Part shown: one piece after another, positions 24,119 through 35,639 of the stretch
Layout of the letters: each line of letters begins with the position of its first letter
Numbering within the stretch: position 1 is the stretch's first letter
From: Delphinapterus leucas
Lineage: Eukaryota; Chordata; Mammalia; Artiodactyla; Monodontidae
Direction: 5' to 3'
Length of the DNA: 64,000 bases
Assembly (NCBI RefSeq): GCF_002288925.2
Contig: NW_022098021.1
Span: 3,739,774 to 3,803,773, forward strand
The notes under the pieces: generated by a model
Seen by the model: the letters and a program-made list of their open reading frames with translations, nothing else
Databases searched by the model: none
Told to the model about the DNA's origin: nothing
Translations under genes and position numbers: made by a program

Positions 24119-25133
24119 AATTAATTGACAAATTAATTTTAGATTTAGGAGATATGAATTGCATGGTTTAATTGAAAAAGAAAACAACAACCCCAAGTAA
24201 CCTTCATTTCCTACACAAAATATATATAGGGAGGTGGTAAATTTTCATTGTCCTTTTCTCAAGCTGAGTTGAAAATGGCAGATTGAGAAGCAACAGGAAA
24301 CGTAACCACCGGGGTTCTGTTACCATTGTGCACTCCAGTTCTGATTTTATTTGTAAAGTAGAAGGCTTAGACGCTAGGTATTAACTTAGCAGGAGAGAAA
24401 TCTGAAAATCAACTTATTTTTAGTTTCATCATAAAAGTAAACCTCCAGCCTTCCACATGGAAACTTTGTCTCCTCTAGCTGAGAGGAAGAAAAATGAAGT
24501 TCTGTTTCCCTTTCATTCCATGCATCCCTTTCGGTGGTTACTGCCGTGCTAGGAGTGCAAGTTGTCACAACCATATAGTATAAACTTAACGTGAAGTGAT
24601 GACATCCACGTGCAGAAAAGGGAGTCGTGTTGTTCTAACGAGAACTAATTTGCATGTTTTGGAAAGACTCAAAGGTGAGATTTCCTTTAAGAGCTAATTA
24701 GATAGGAGTAAAACAACGGAAAACTGGTGGATTAAAAAAAAAATCATGAAGGATTTACACTCAGATTGCCTTGCACATTTTCTCTTTACCTTAAAAAAAA
24801 AAGGGAAACGGAGCATTTTGTAACTTACTAGTATTGACAGGTTGTGGTATCTATGTGTGATAGAGGAAAGGGAGCTTCAGCCAGGAGAGCAGTTCCTGAC
24901 TGTAGAATCACAGTTTGGTGAACACATTTACATTTATGTGTTCCAAGTTAAATACAGTATTTATGTATCAGATTTGATTCATTTTCAATTAACTGACTTA
25001 CGCAGATCTCAGCAAAATCAGATGACAGGAGTGTAACAGATTGCTAAAATGAGTTTCATAATATAATCGAAACTGAACATCAAAATTATAATTCAGTGTT
25101 TGGGGAACAGTTAAATCTATAACAGGGTCATTT
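24119..25133 (+). other. Intron, unique
   Basis: AT-rich sequence with no supported exon or RNA gene. Short A runs at 24735 and 24792 are simple sequence. Confidence 0.4.
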
Positions 25134-25147
25134 AATAGAGGTTCCTG

Positions 25148-25468
25148 GGGCTTCCCTGGTGGCGCAGTGGTTAAGAATCCGCCTGCCAATGCAGTGGACA
25201 CGGGGTTGAGCCCTGGTCTCGGAAGATCCCATGTGCCGCGGAGCAATTAAGCCCTTGCAACACAACTGCTGGAGCCCGCGAGCCACAACTACTGAAGCCC
25301 GCGCACCTGGAGCCTGTGCTCCGCAGCAAGAGAAGCCACCGCAATGAGAAGCCCGCGCACCGCAACGAAGAGTAGCCCCCACTTGCCGCAACTAAAGGAA
25401 GTCCGCACGCGGCAACGAAGACCCAGGGTACGCAGCCAAAAATAAGAAAATAAATAATTTTTTTAAAA
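25148..25468 (+). mobile_element. Long CHR-type SINE with TSD
   Basis: The head GGCTTCCCTGGTGGCGCAGT, body units with CACAACTACTGAAGCCC and a terminal AATAAGAAAATAAATAA tail are present. The TSD is AATAGAGGTTC(C/T)TG at 25134-25147 and 25469-25482, with one difference, so the insertion is complete. Confidence 0.95.
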
Positions 25469-25526
25469 AATAGAGGTTCTTGATGTCAACTTAAGGGCTA
25501 TCCCATAATATATAAATATATTTGTG

Positions 25527-25740
25527 GTTGTTTTTTTTTTTTTTTTTTGCGGTACGCGGGCCTCTCACTGCCGTGGCCTCTCCAGTTGCGGAGCACAGGC
25601 TCCGGACACGCAGGCTCAGCGGCCATGGCTTACGGGCCCAGCCGCTCCGCGGCATGTGATATCCTCCCGGACCGGGGCACAAACCCGTGTCCCCTGCATC
25701 GGCAGGCGGACTCTCAACCACTGCACCACCAGGGAAGCCG
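25527..25740 (-). mobile_element. Short CHR-type SINE
   Basis: A long T run, GCGGTACGCGGGCCTCTCAC and the reverse-complement head CACCAGGGAAGCC are present. TATTTGTG flanks it at 25519-25526 and 25741-25748. It lies only about 60 bp from the preceding SINE, in the opposite orientation. Confidence 0.93.
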
Positions 25741-25748
25741 TATTTGTG

Positions 25749-28329
25749 TATTCTTAAATAGTATATTTATAAAGACTTGGCCCAGGTATAAATTTGATTT
25801 AGCTGCAGTCATTTAATAAATATCATGCAGATTATATATGCTTCCTTGCTTTCGCGCTTTTGTCTAAATCAGCATCTGAACCCAAATGTCACTTGCCTGT
25901 TCTCCATATTTTAGTATTGAAATTCTACACATCCTTTGAAAACCAGCTCCCATGTCACCTTTACCTGAAGGTTTTCCTAGGCTCTCCATGTGAAACTACA
26001 GGGGACTCATGAAACTTGTTTGTTGCTAGTACATTGGATTGTTACCTACTATTTGCCTTGGTGAGAATTGATCCCAGTACTGTGATTTGGGGGGCTGTAT
26101 TACAGACAATGCATCTGAGAACGTACTTGCACTTGGATGTATGTTTGTCTGTGGACAGCACCAAATCTCCAGTTTTTCTGAAACGCTGTCTTTAGCACTT
26201 TTACTTAACCTGCATTTAAGAGAGCTTGCACAGAAATACTGCAAAGAGCAACAAGAACTTAGGTATTGGAAGAGACGGCAAATGATGACCCAGAGCAAGG
26301 AGGAACAGATCCGTCTTTTGAGGAAAAAGCACGTTAATACTAACATGCTGTTGAAGTGATGCCCTGCATGTATAGTGCACTATGCACTTTGACAAAACGG
26401 ACGTTTTGCTTAAATTTCAAGAGCTTTCTAGTTTTTGCCAGGATACTTTTAAATGTTTGTATTAATTTATCATCATTTTCTTGGGGGCGGGGGCTGTGAA
26501 GAAGGGTCACTTTGGTGATATTAACATAGAGGGGATTCTGGGTTGGGAAGCAGTGTTAGTAAATATTACAATTTTTATTAAAAGTGCGAAGATAGAAATA
26601 AGTGGTGCGGTGCCTACTTGAAAAGCTATAGAATTTAGAACCTACAAGGCATGAGGAAGCTAATTTTAACTCTGAAATATCATCTCCGTGTGGTTTGGAG
26701 TTTAATTTTCTGTGATATTAGCCAATTTCATATCATGAGTTTTGTAGCTTTGTAATTGTATTGATCTAACAATTCAGTAGAGGAAATGGTTGTGTCTGCA
26801 TTTATAGGGCTAGTAGATGGGGCTAGTTTCTCTATTATTATTGTGGCCCCAAAACTGTCAAAAGCTTTCTGTAAAATTCTAAATCTAAAAATACCTTTAA
26901 AAGTGAACTTCTTCCCTTTTTCTTTTAAGACAGGGTTTCAGTTGGGCTGGCCTTTTGCTATAAAGGGGCTGCTTAGGGAGAGAGAGTCTGAACCTGGTGT
27001 GGCCTGAATGCCCAGCTGTCACAGTCTCGATTTGGTGGCCCTTCTTAGTGTGTAGAAAAATGAATTCTGTGAACTTAAAATCACAGCCCAGGGAGACTTC
27101 TAGGGTAAGGAAAAGGCAGAGGCTAGCTAAGGTTTAAGAAGCTTGTTTAGGAGAAGAATGAGGTGTTAGACAGACACAGCCATCAAATTCTTAGCATCGA
27201 TGAATAGTTCTGAATCATTCAGGCCTTGAGTCCAGAATGTAACCCTTTCCAACTCATCGTCATTAAACATTCAGTCGGCAGCTTCTGTTTTCTGGATTGC
27301 TACTTTTCAGTGCGTGTTTTAGGTGCTCGGCTAAGGATTTTGTTAAAATATCTTTTCTTGTTTGAATTCTCATATCCTGCAAGTTCTGACTTTGCTTTAG
27401 AGATAAATACTTAAAGCTTGCTTACTTTTTCTTATTTACCCTTATTTAAGAGTAGGGAGGTGATATATCTTTGATTTGATCATAAAAATCTGTAATATGT
27501 ATAATTTATTCAAAAGCAAAATTTGCTTTTTAAATTTCCACATGCTTGGGATCTGAAGCTGTGCATATAGGTAGAGTTTCTACTCGTATTCCACACTGAA
27601 AACCACACTGGCATTTCAGAAAGTAAGTACAAATTGTGCTTACAAAATGGCATGTGGCGTCTAATTTTGAAAATGTGGAAATGTTTAAGTTACTGTCTTG
27701 ATGAAACCTACAACTGTTACACCGTTAAGTGCTTACAATGATCTGAAGACATCCATAGACGCTAAGTGATTGCTAATATAGCTAGCTATATTATTTGGGG
27801 GGCTGTTTAATTCACTGCAGGTATGTCTCAGTACTTAAGAGAAAGTGAAAAATATTGCAAATACTTTAACCTCAGAAACAGTGCCAATCTGCACTTCCTC
27901 TAATATGGCATTTGCTACTTTGGAGGGCAGATCACGACCAAGCTCTGGGGATGCCGTGGGAGGCCGTCACTCATTTGTTTGAAGACTGAGTCTATTTCAG
28001 ACCCTGGAGATAACTCGTTCTACAAACACGTAGGGCAAGTTCTCCGCTTGAACTGAATCTCATAATTTACAGTAGAACAGATCATCAGAGAAAAGGGAAG
28101 GGAGGGGAAACCAAAGACACCGCAAAGAGCATGAATGAAGAGGGAGTAAGAGGGAAGGAGGAAAGAAATCTTGAACTCCAGATCTTAAACGTTCACTTGG
28201 GGCCATGCAGAGAGAAATCAGGTTGGCTAAAAAGTGACAAGCTGATTTTAGAGGTGTTAAAATTGCAGTGATGGGTTGGGAATTGGGAAGGGATGAGTAG
28301 GTGGGGCGCAGGGGATTTTTAGGGCAGTG
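25749..28329 (+). other. Intron, mostly unique, with an L2-like piece
   Basis: At about 25930-25990, AACCAGCTCCCATGTCACCT and GAAGGTTTTCCTAGGC resemble an L2 3' region. The 90-residue open frame at 26087-26359 is listed separately. The stretch 27540-27830 is repeat-free by eye and may be conserved. No ATP8A2 exon was found. Confidence 0.4.
26087..26359 (+). other. Unassigned 90-residue open frame, weak hAT-transposase resemblance
   Basis: This open frame starts with MGGCITDNASENVLAL and ends in a strongly basic, glutamine-rich stretch that includes RYWKRRQMMTQSKEEQ. The TDNAS...VLAL motif and a later CxxH are faintly like the catalytic-domain segment of hAT transposases (TDNAsN...CxxH). The spacing to the usual LNL motif does not fit well, and the rest is unlike that family. 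There is no splice context, no clear promoter and no other coding signal nearby. The best guess is a chance frame or a very old transposon remnant. I do not assign a function. Confidence 0.2.
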
Positions 28330-28612
28330 AAAGTATTCTGGCTAATACCGGCATGTTGGATACATGACATCTTGCATTTGTCAAAACCCGTAGAACTGTG
28401 GAGTAAAAGGGTGTACCCTAGTGTAAACTGTGTACTTAGCTAATAAAAGCATATCAGTATTAGCTCTTCAGTTGTATCCACACTGATACAAGATGTTAGT
28501 AGGAGGGAAAACTGTTTGGGTTTGTACCGGTTGTGTGAGAGTTTTGCTCTTTCTGTTCACTTGTTCTGTAAGCCTAAGACTCCCCTATAAATGCTATTAA
28601 TTATTCTTTTCA
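28330..28612 (+). mobile_element. L1 3' UTR fragment (L1MA/MB-like)
   Basis: GCATTTGTCAAAACCCGTAG, CCTAGTGTAAACTGTGTACT and ACTGATACAAGATGTTAGTA, then TTCTGTAAGCCTAAGACTCC, follow the 3' UTR of mid-age mammalian L1 in the sense orientation. Confidence 0.82.
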
Positions 28613-29120
28613 ATTGCAGAGTGTAGCTGGTGGTTGGTGAAGGGTGAATGTTAGAAACGCAGTTTGAAAGGCCTCTTATGTAAAGAGGCTTTGGGGGCTT
28701 CGGGAGTAGATGAGCTTCAAGTAGGGAGTGGTGAAAGGATGACATGAAGGCCCAGCACCGCCCGCCCGCCCCCATATTCCCACAAAGGGGTCTGGGTCAT
28801 GACGGAAAAGGCGAGGACCAGAGAGGAATGACACTAAAAATTGGAGGAGTATCAGTGTCACATCACATCACAGCAACCAAAGAGGAGATGAGTTTGCAGG
28901 GTTAGAACTGATGCTCCGAAGATAATAGGGGATTTAAATGGCCATTAAATCTGATGATTCGGTGGGGAGACATCTCAGAGTGGTTTCGGTACCATCCTAG
29001 GTGGAGTTGGGTTGTAGAGCTTAAGCCTCAGTTGATCTGGATATGGAAGTTAGAAGTACAGATTTCTTTTAAGAATCTATAGGGATTCTAAAAGGTTTCC
29101 TTGCAGGAAGTTGAGGAATG

Positions 29121-29326
29121 GTTGGGTTTTTTTTGCGGTACGCGGGCCTCTCACTGTTGTGGCCTCTCCCGTTGCGGAGCACAGGCTCCGGACGCGCAGG
29201 CTCAGCGGCCATGGCTCACGGGCCCAGCCGCTCCACTGCATGTGGGATCTTCCCGGACCGGGGCACGAACCCATGTCCCCTGCATCGGCAGGCGGACTCT
29301 CAACCACTGCGCCACCAGGGAAGCCC
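29121..29326 (-). mobile_element. Short CHR-type SINE with TSD
   Basis: It has a short T run, GCGGTACGCGGGCCTCTCAC, and the reverse-complement head ending CCACCAGGGAAGCCC. GAGGAATG flanks it at 29113-29120 and 29327-29334. The tail is shorter (eight T) than in the other short CHR copies. Confidence 0.94.
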
Positions 29327-29334
29327 GAGGAATG

Positions 29335-30046
29335 TTTTTTATTTCTTATTTTATTTTAACTGTGGAAGACAGTCTGTTTACAGGAAGAGGCAAAAGAGCT
29401 GAAATTCTGGTAGAAGCTTGACATTTGGGAGAAATGGTAGAAAAAGATGGAAATGGAGAAAATTTTCTGATTAAGAAGTAACCCTGAAAGCGGAAGGAGT
29501 TGGAAGATGAACAGGGAAATATATAAGGTGGTTTAGTGTGCCTGTCATCAGAGATTGGGAGTTGCAAAGAAATTGATAGGAAGGTTAAAGTTATATCCTC
29601 TCTATATCTTTAATGCAGTAAGAGTTTAACCTGTCTGGTAATTATTTGGTGTTTGAGATGTTGGTCCAGCTGAAGCATGGCTGCGAGTGAAGTTCTGAGG
29701 CATTTTCGTTTCAAGTCCCCCCACGGTGAAGTGCTCCGAATATACTGCATATAGACAGACATCATTTTTAATTCAAAAGATCCCTTAGAAATTATGCCCA
29801 ACCCATTCTTCCTTCAAAGAAGGAGAAAGGCATAAAGAAGGCTTATGTAGATTGCCTGAAGTCACATGGCTGTTTGGGGCAGAATCAGGACTGGAATGGA
29901 ATTCGTCTCTCAGGCAATCTTCTGTATTTCTTCTATGACATCACTGCAGGTGCGGAGCATTTGAGCTGATCCAATGAGATGCCTGGTAGGCGGCTGTAGA
30001 TAGATAGCTGATGTTGGAATGAGAGGTGAGAGCTAAAAGCAGAGGT
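29335..30046 (+). other. Intron, unique
   Basis: No exon, RNA gene or definite repeat was recognised. Confidence 0.4.
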
Positions 30047-31395
30047 TGTTTTTTTTTTTATTGAAGTATAATTTACATACCATAAAATTTTCCCTTTAAA
30101 GTATACAGTTGAAGGGGTTTAGTATATTTACCTGTGCAGTTATCACCACTTTATAATTGCAGAACACCTCTATCACTGCGAAAAGAAACCCCACGCCCTT
30201 ACCAGTCGTCTCACATCACACCCACTGCCCCACCACCAAAACCTCTGGTGCCCTCTGATCTCCTTTCTGTCTCTATGGATTTGCCTGTTCTGCACACTTT
30301 ATGTATGTGGAATAATTTAGTATGTGATGTTTTGTGCCTGGCTTCTTTCACTTAGCATGAGGCTTTCAAGGGTTCATCCATGTTGTAGCATGTGTCAGTA
30401 CTTCATTTCTTTCTATGGCAAAATAATACTCCATTGTATGGATGAGACCACATTTTGTTTATCCATCTGACAGTTGATAGATATTTGAAATGTTTTCACC
30501 TTTTGTCTATTAGGAATAATACTGCCATGAACATTCATATACAAGTTTTTATATAGACAGATGTTTTCAATTCTCTTGGTGTGTACTAGGAATGGAATTG
30601 TTGAATTGTGTATGTATTGCAAATTAGGTGCATCAGTTTACATTCCCACCAACAGTGTCCAAGCGTTCCAGTGTCTCCATACCCTCACCAGCACTTGTTA
30701 CTATCCTCCTTTTTGGTTATGGCCATCCTAGTGGGTGTGAAGTATATCATTGTGGTTTTGATTTGCGTTTCCCTGATGACGTCAAGCACCTTTTTATGTG
30801 CGTATTGGTCATTTGTATATCTTCTATGGAGCAATGTCTATTCAGATCCTTTGCCCATTTTCTTCTCTTGCCAATCGGGTTGTCTTTTTATTATTGAGCT
30901 GTAAGGGTTCTTTATATATTCTGAATACGACTCCCTTATCAGGCGTATGATTTGTAAATATTTCCTCCCATTCTGTGAGTTGTCTTTTCACCTTCTTGAT
31001 GGTATCCTTTGAAGCATAAAAATTTCTAATTTTCACGAAGTCCAATTTATCTTTTTTGTCCATTGTTTTTAGTGTCATATGTAATAAACCATTGCCTAAT
31101 CCAAGGTCACAAAAATGTACTCCTATGTTTTCTTCTAGATGTTCTATAGGTTTAGCTCTTAGATTTAAGATTATTGTCCACTTTGAGTTAATTTTTGTAT
31201 ATAGTGTAAGGTAGGTGTCCAATTTCATTCTTTTGCATGTGAATATCTACTGGTACCAGCACTGTTTATTGAAAAGACTATTCTTTCCCTCATTGAATTG
31301 TCTTGGGACCCTTGTTGAAAATCAATTGACCACAAACGAGAGGGGGTCAGTTTCTGAATTCTCAATTCTATTTTATTGATCTGTATGTCTAACCT
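30047..31395 (-). mobile_element. 5'-truncated older L1, ORF2 3' part and 3' UTR
   Basis: The T run at 30047, ATTGAAGTATAATTTACATA and TAAAGTATACAGTTGAAGGG give an L1 3' end in reverse orientation. An ORF2 C-terminal remnant on the minus strand is open at 30842-31228, with recognisable pieces such as DFVKIRNFYASKDTI and RQLTEWEEIFTNH. The divergence is greater than in the L1 at 1222-6850, so this is an older subfamily. No coding capacity remains. Confidence 0.9.
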
Positions 31396-32445
31396 CAAAA
31401 TTCTTTAAATAAAAACCAATAGTGAGACAATTAACTTAGTCACATTACTTATTCCGTGTGAAAAAGAGAGGATGGAAAAATATCTGTAATCCTGTCCCTG
31501 TGAATGTTTTGCCATATTTCCCTTGAGTGAGACTTGGATCACTTAATTCCTTTACAGTTGTTATTCTTACCTATTTTTTCTTTTTAAAAAAAAAAAAACT
31601 CACTCTGCTTGCATTGCTCATTTGTTTTCCTGCACACTGCAGAAGACGGAGAGCACAAATCAGCAGGACCCCTAGGATCACTTTATACACACACACACAC
31701 AGGAAGGGGAAAAGGGTTGTTAAATTTCCTTTTAATATTCTGTACTTTGTTGTTCCCTGATTCACTGAGTGCAGTACAGGGGCCCTGCACCAGCTGTGCA
31801 CTTAAGTCTGTCTCTTAAGACACTTTTAGAAATATTTTCATGAGAGCTTTGAATCACAAGTTCCCTTAATTTTAGGGCAAGAAATAAGAGCATTCTGAAC
31901 AACACATAAACCTTTTTTGAACCTAAGTTCAAACTGGTTTCTTGGCCCCCAAAGATTTTTTTATACCTAAAATACCTACTCAAAGCATATTTATGCTTGA
32001 AATTTTTTTAAAAAATCCTTCGGATACCTATACTTTACTACACATGATTTAACTTTTAGGTACCTCTGTGACCTTACAAACAAAGAGATCTCTTGAGAAC
32101 CAAACTGGGAATCCGTATTTTCAGAGAGCTGAGAGCTTTTCAAACAGTTGAAAGAGATCTAAGAAATTCACATCTCTGGAGGAAGGATTGTGTCCTCCTT
32201 AAGAGCTAAACGTGAAAAACACATGTAATATTTTAAAATTTATTGTTCCAGTGAACATTCACATGCCATAATTTAAATGATCCATTTTTGCCAATGACTT
32301 ACTTGGCTTGTATGTGAAATACTAGCTTAAAATGATTAGACAGGTTAAGATTGCTATTTCAAATTAAAACCTGCATTCTTTTGTCCTCTCAAACTTAATC
32401 TGTCCAAGAGAGGTGTTGATTCTTTCTTCTCAAAACCTACTCTTG
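31396..32445 (+). other. Intron, unique
   Basis: There is no supported gene. A short (AC)n run lies near 31688 and an A run near 31587. Confidence 0.4.
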
Positions 32446-32446
32446 G

Positions 32447-32634
32447 GACTTCCCTGACGGTCCAGTGGTTAAAATTTTGCCTTCCAATTTAGGGGGTGCG
32501 GGTTTGATCCCTGGTCGGGGAGCTAGGATACCACGTGCCTCCTGGCCGAAAAACCAAAACATAAAACAGAAGCAATATTGTAACAAATTCAGTAAAGATG
32601 GTAAAAAATGGTCCACATCAAAAAAAAAAAAAAG
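32447..32634 (+). mobile_element. Bov-tA/CHRL-like tRNA-derived SINE, older
   Basis: GGGACTTCCCTGACGGTCCA, GGTGCGGGTTTGATCCCTGG and the trailing AGCAATATTGTAACAAATTC with GGTCCACATCAAAAAA mark an older tRNA-Glu-type SINE of the whippomorph/ruminant group. It is more diverged than the CHR copies around it. The subfamily name is uncertain. Confidence 0.85.
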
Positions 32635-32654
32635 TTAGTTTTAAAAAAACTCAG

Positions 32655-32970
32655 GGCTTCTCTGGTGGCGCAGTGGTTAAGAATCCACCTGCCAGTGCAG
32701 GGGACACAGGTTCGAGCCCTGGTCCGGGAAGATCCCACATGCCGCAGAGCAGCTAAACCCGTGCCCTACAACTACTGAGCCCGTGCTCTAGAGAGCCCAT
32801 GAGCCACAACTACTGAGCCCACGTGCCACAACTACTGAAGCCTAGAGCCCGTGCTCTGCAACAAGAGAAGCCACTGCAATGAGAACACAGTGCACTGCAA
32901 CAAAGAGTAGCCCCTGCTCGCCGCAACCAGAGAAAGCCCGTGCGCAGCAAAAAAGACCCAACGCAGCCAC
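32655..32970 (+). mobile_element. Long CHR-type SINE
   Basis: The head GGGCTTCTCTGGTGGCGCAG is followed by CACAACTACTGAGCC-type units and CAACAAAGAGTAGCCCC, ending at GACCCAACGCAGCCAC. The A-rich tail is missing because a second SINE in the opposite orientation abuts it directly. Confidence 0.92.
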
Positions 32971-33131
32971 AATAGTTGTGGCTCACAGGCTGTAGAGCGC
33001 AGGCTCAGTAATTGTGGTGCACGGGCTTAGTTGCTCTGCGGCATGTGGGATCTTCCCGGACCAGGGCTCGAACCCGTGTCCCCTGAAGTGGCAGGCGGAT
33101 TCTTAACCACTGCACCACCAGGGAAGTCTCC
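32971..33131 (-). mobile_element. Partial long CHR-type SINE, tail-to-tail with its neighbour
   Basis: ATAGTTGTGGCTCACAGGCT through CACCACCAGGGAAGTC is the reverse complement of the front half of a long CHR SINE. Its own tail end is absent, so it is truncated exactly at the junction with the preceding plus-strand copy. Confidence 0.9.
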
Positions 33132-33264
33132 CCAATTACTTATTAAGCTCCAGTGGAATTGCCCTCTGTTCTGTTACATGAACAGACTAAGCTCCCCTTC
33201 CTCTTTAACGGGGCTGATCCATCTCCCTTTGAAAGGCTGATGTTCTCACCTCCAGCTCACAGCA

Positions 33265-33450
33265 CCCTGTTTATTTTCTTCACAGCCTTGATGCTCTGAT
33301 TTGTATGTTTACTTCCCTATTTCCTGTGTCTCCCACTGGTCCATAATCACCTTGGAGATAAGGATCTTTCTTTTCCCCTAAATCTCCAGCACCTGGAGGA
33401 GAGCCCCCGTACAGGGTTGGAGCTCCATAAATATGTGTCCAACACATGAT
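33265..33450 (+). repeat. L2 3'-end remnant
   Basis: ATCACCTTGGAGATAAGGAT, CTAAATCTCCAGCACCTGGA and GAGCTCCATAAATATGTGTC follow the conserved L2 3' end in the sense direction. Confidence 0.75.
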
Positions 33451-35639
33451 CAAACAGTAAGTAGTGAGTTATAACCAAAAGTCAAACTCCTGGAGAGTCT
33501 GCAAGAATGAGTCTCTGTGTAGAGCCATAATTAATGTATTGCCGCAGAGCGGACCGTCTACACCGCCTGCTTCCTGGGGAGCCCACTTAGCCTCCACCAT
33601 TCGAATGCAATAAAGTTGTTTCAGTTCTGTTCGGTTTTGTTTTTCCTTGGGCTTCGAACCCCCAAAATTCATTGTCATGGCAGCTTTCCTTCAACTCCGT
33701 TGGTCTGTGACCTTCATTCAGTACTGACTTCCGGGAAAAGCAGTTTGTCTGAATGAGGCTTTTGTGTTGTTTCTGAATTTAGCCGTGCTTCTGATCTCAG
33801 TGCTGATGAACTGATACAAGATTCTATTTCTTTGGATAGCAAGTTAGAAATTACAGAGTGAATGGGAGCCCTGACCCTGCCGGTCAATCCTCGTAGGAGC
33901 TACCACCCGTCTCTCATGCCACAGCTGAAGTGGAATCCTTGTTTTGGGTCCTTGGCAACCTTGACTGTCCTTAATAGCATTTGTCACATTCATGGTGACA
34001 AAATTAATTGTCCAGGCTGTAGTTGTCCTACCCCAGCCTAAAAAACTCCTTGAGGCCAGAGAACACATCTGTCTTTTTTTTTTTTTCAGTCACTCTATCT
34101 CTAGTAAGCATTCCTTTCCAGCTTTAAAATGCTGACATCTGTGATTCATGGATCCGTCTTCCAGCAGCAGTGATATGTGCCTTTGCTGTGATGTTAAATA
34201 AATATGCAGAAAACTCAGATACAGGGACACAAATGGCTCAATGAGAGGACTCAGGTATTAAGAAAGAGGTGGGCTGCAGGGAGAGTGAGAGCAGGCAGGA
34301 GAAGCCAGATTGAACCTTCAGTTGCGGAACTGCAGGCAGGTCGCTTATTTCCTGGGTTGGCCCCTTGAATTTTTTTAACAGTTATTGATGTGATTATGGT
34401 ATATTAGTTTATACCCTCAAATCTTTGATGATCTTTTCCGATTTCTTGGAAATATTAAAGAATAGAATTATCACCATCTTCACATTTTATTTCATCCTTC
34501 TGTTTTCAGTTTGCCCTATTAAGTCTTGTTAGAGTTAAGGATCTTAAGGGATGAACTTAATAGTTACACAAAATGTTTGCCTTTTGCCTCACCTAAGAGA
34601 AAACAATACCCATAACTGTACTGAAAGACCCTCTCGTCTTTGTTTTTTTCCCCTCTTAATTATATAAGCTATGCTGAGTGGGATGTAATAACATGATTTT
34701 AAGTAGATAATTAGTGTGTGGAAGGCACTTGGCAATGAAATATACAGCAACATCAGTGGTATAACCTTGGCAGTAGAAAAATATAATCCAAATGTCAATA
34801 CAGAAATAAAACCAACATCAGGTAGTCAATAATTTGGGAAATAATGTTTCTGGGAAATACAGTCAATTATACTACATTTTCTAATCAAAATAAAACATGT
34901 AGTTTACTTAAAACTTAAAAGTCATGGTACCAGGAGGCATAGGATATGTTTGTGTATGTATATACATGTATACATTGGGAGTTTGTATATATTCACATTC
35001 CATTAAAAATGATCATCCTTACCCCTACTTTTATTTCTCCTCTGATCATAATTCCAAAAGAAAAGCCCTTTTGGATGTTTCTCCTGGAAATTATCTTTCT
35101 ATCTCCAGTGAACACGCTTGTGCTCTGTGTTGGCTTGTCTATTTCACACCTTACCTTTGACCTCCTGTTTTGGTAGGTGAGGAATTTCCTCCCATCCAGC
35201 CCTGCCCTATCTCCCCTCCTCGCAGGGAAGTTACATCTATCATTTTATTAATGCAAGGATCCATGTTAACCGCTTTAAAGTGATGTAAATAATGTTTGCT
35301 CTAGAGCCAAGAAGTATGTTAGGATTATTTTTCCTTTCTTGCTTAGGTTTCAGTTTTGCCCGTAGTTTCTAAAAACCGTTCTTTTTGTCTCTTGCCCTCA
35401 CTGAATTCCACATACTTTGAATACTCTGCAGAATACTCTCCAGGTGCTGTATCCTAGCACGTGTTTCCTTGCATCTCCTGCCCACCTTCCTCTCCCTTCT
35501 GAAGCCCTGTCCTCCAGGCTCCATCCAGATCTCTTGTTCTCAGGACCTTCCTTCTGCTACTGAAATTTGTTTCCTGGACCCCTTGTCATCTTTATTCTCA
35601 ACTTCTTCACTCGTGTTCCTGATGCACACATATCAGTAG
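33451..35639 (+). other. Intron, unique
   Basis: No exon or RNA gene was recognised. A T run lies near 34074. The sequence 34930-35010 carries a TATACATG-type simple stretch. Confidence 0.4.
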
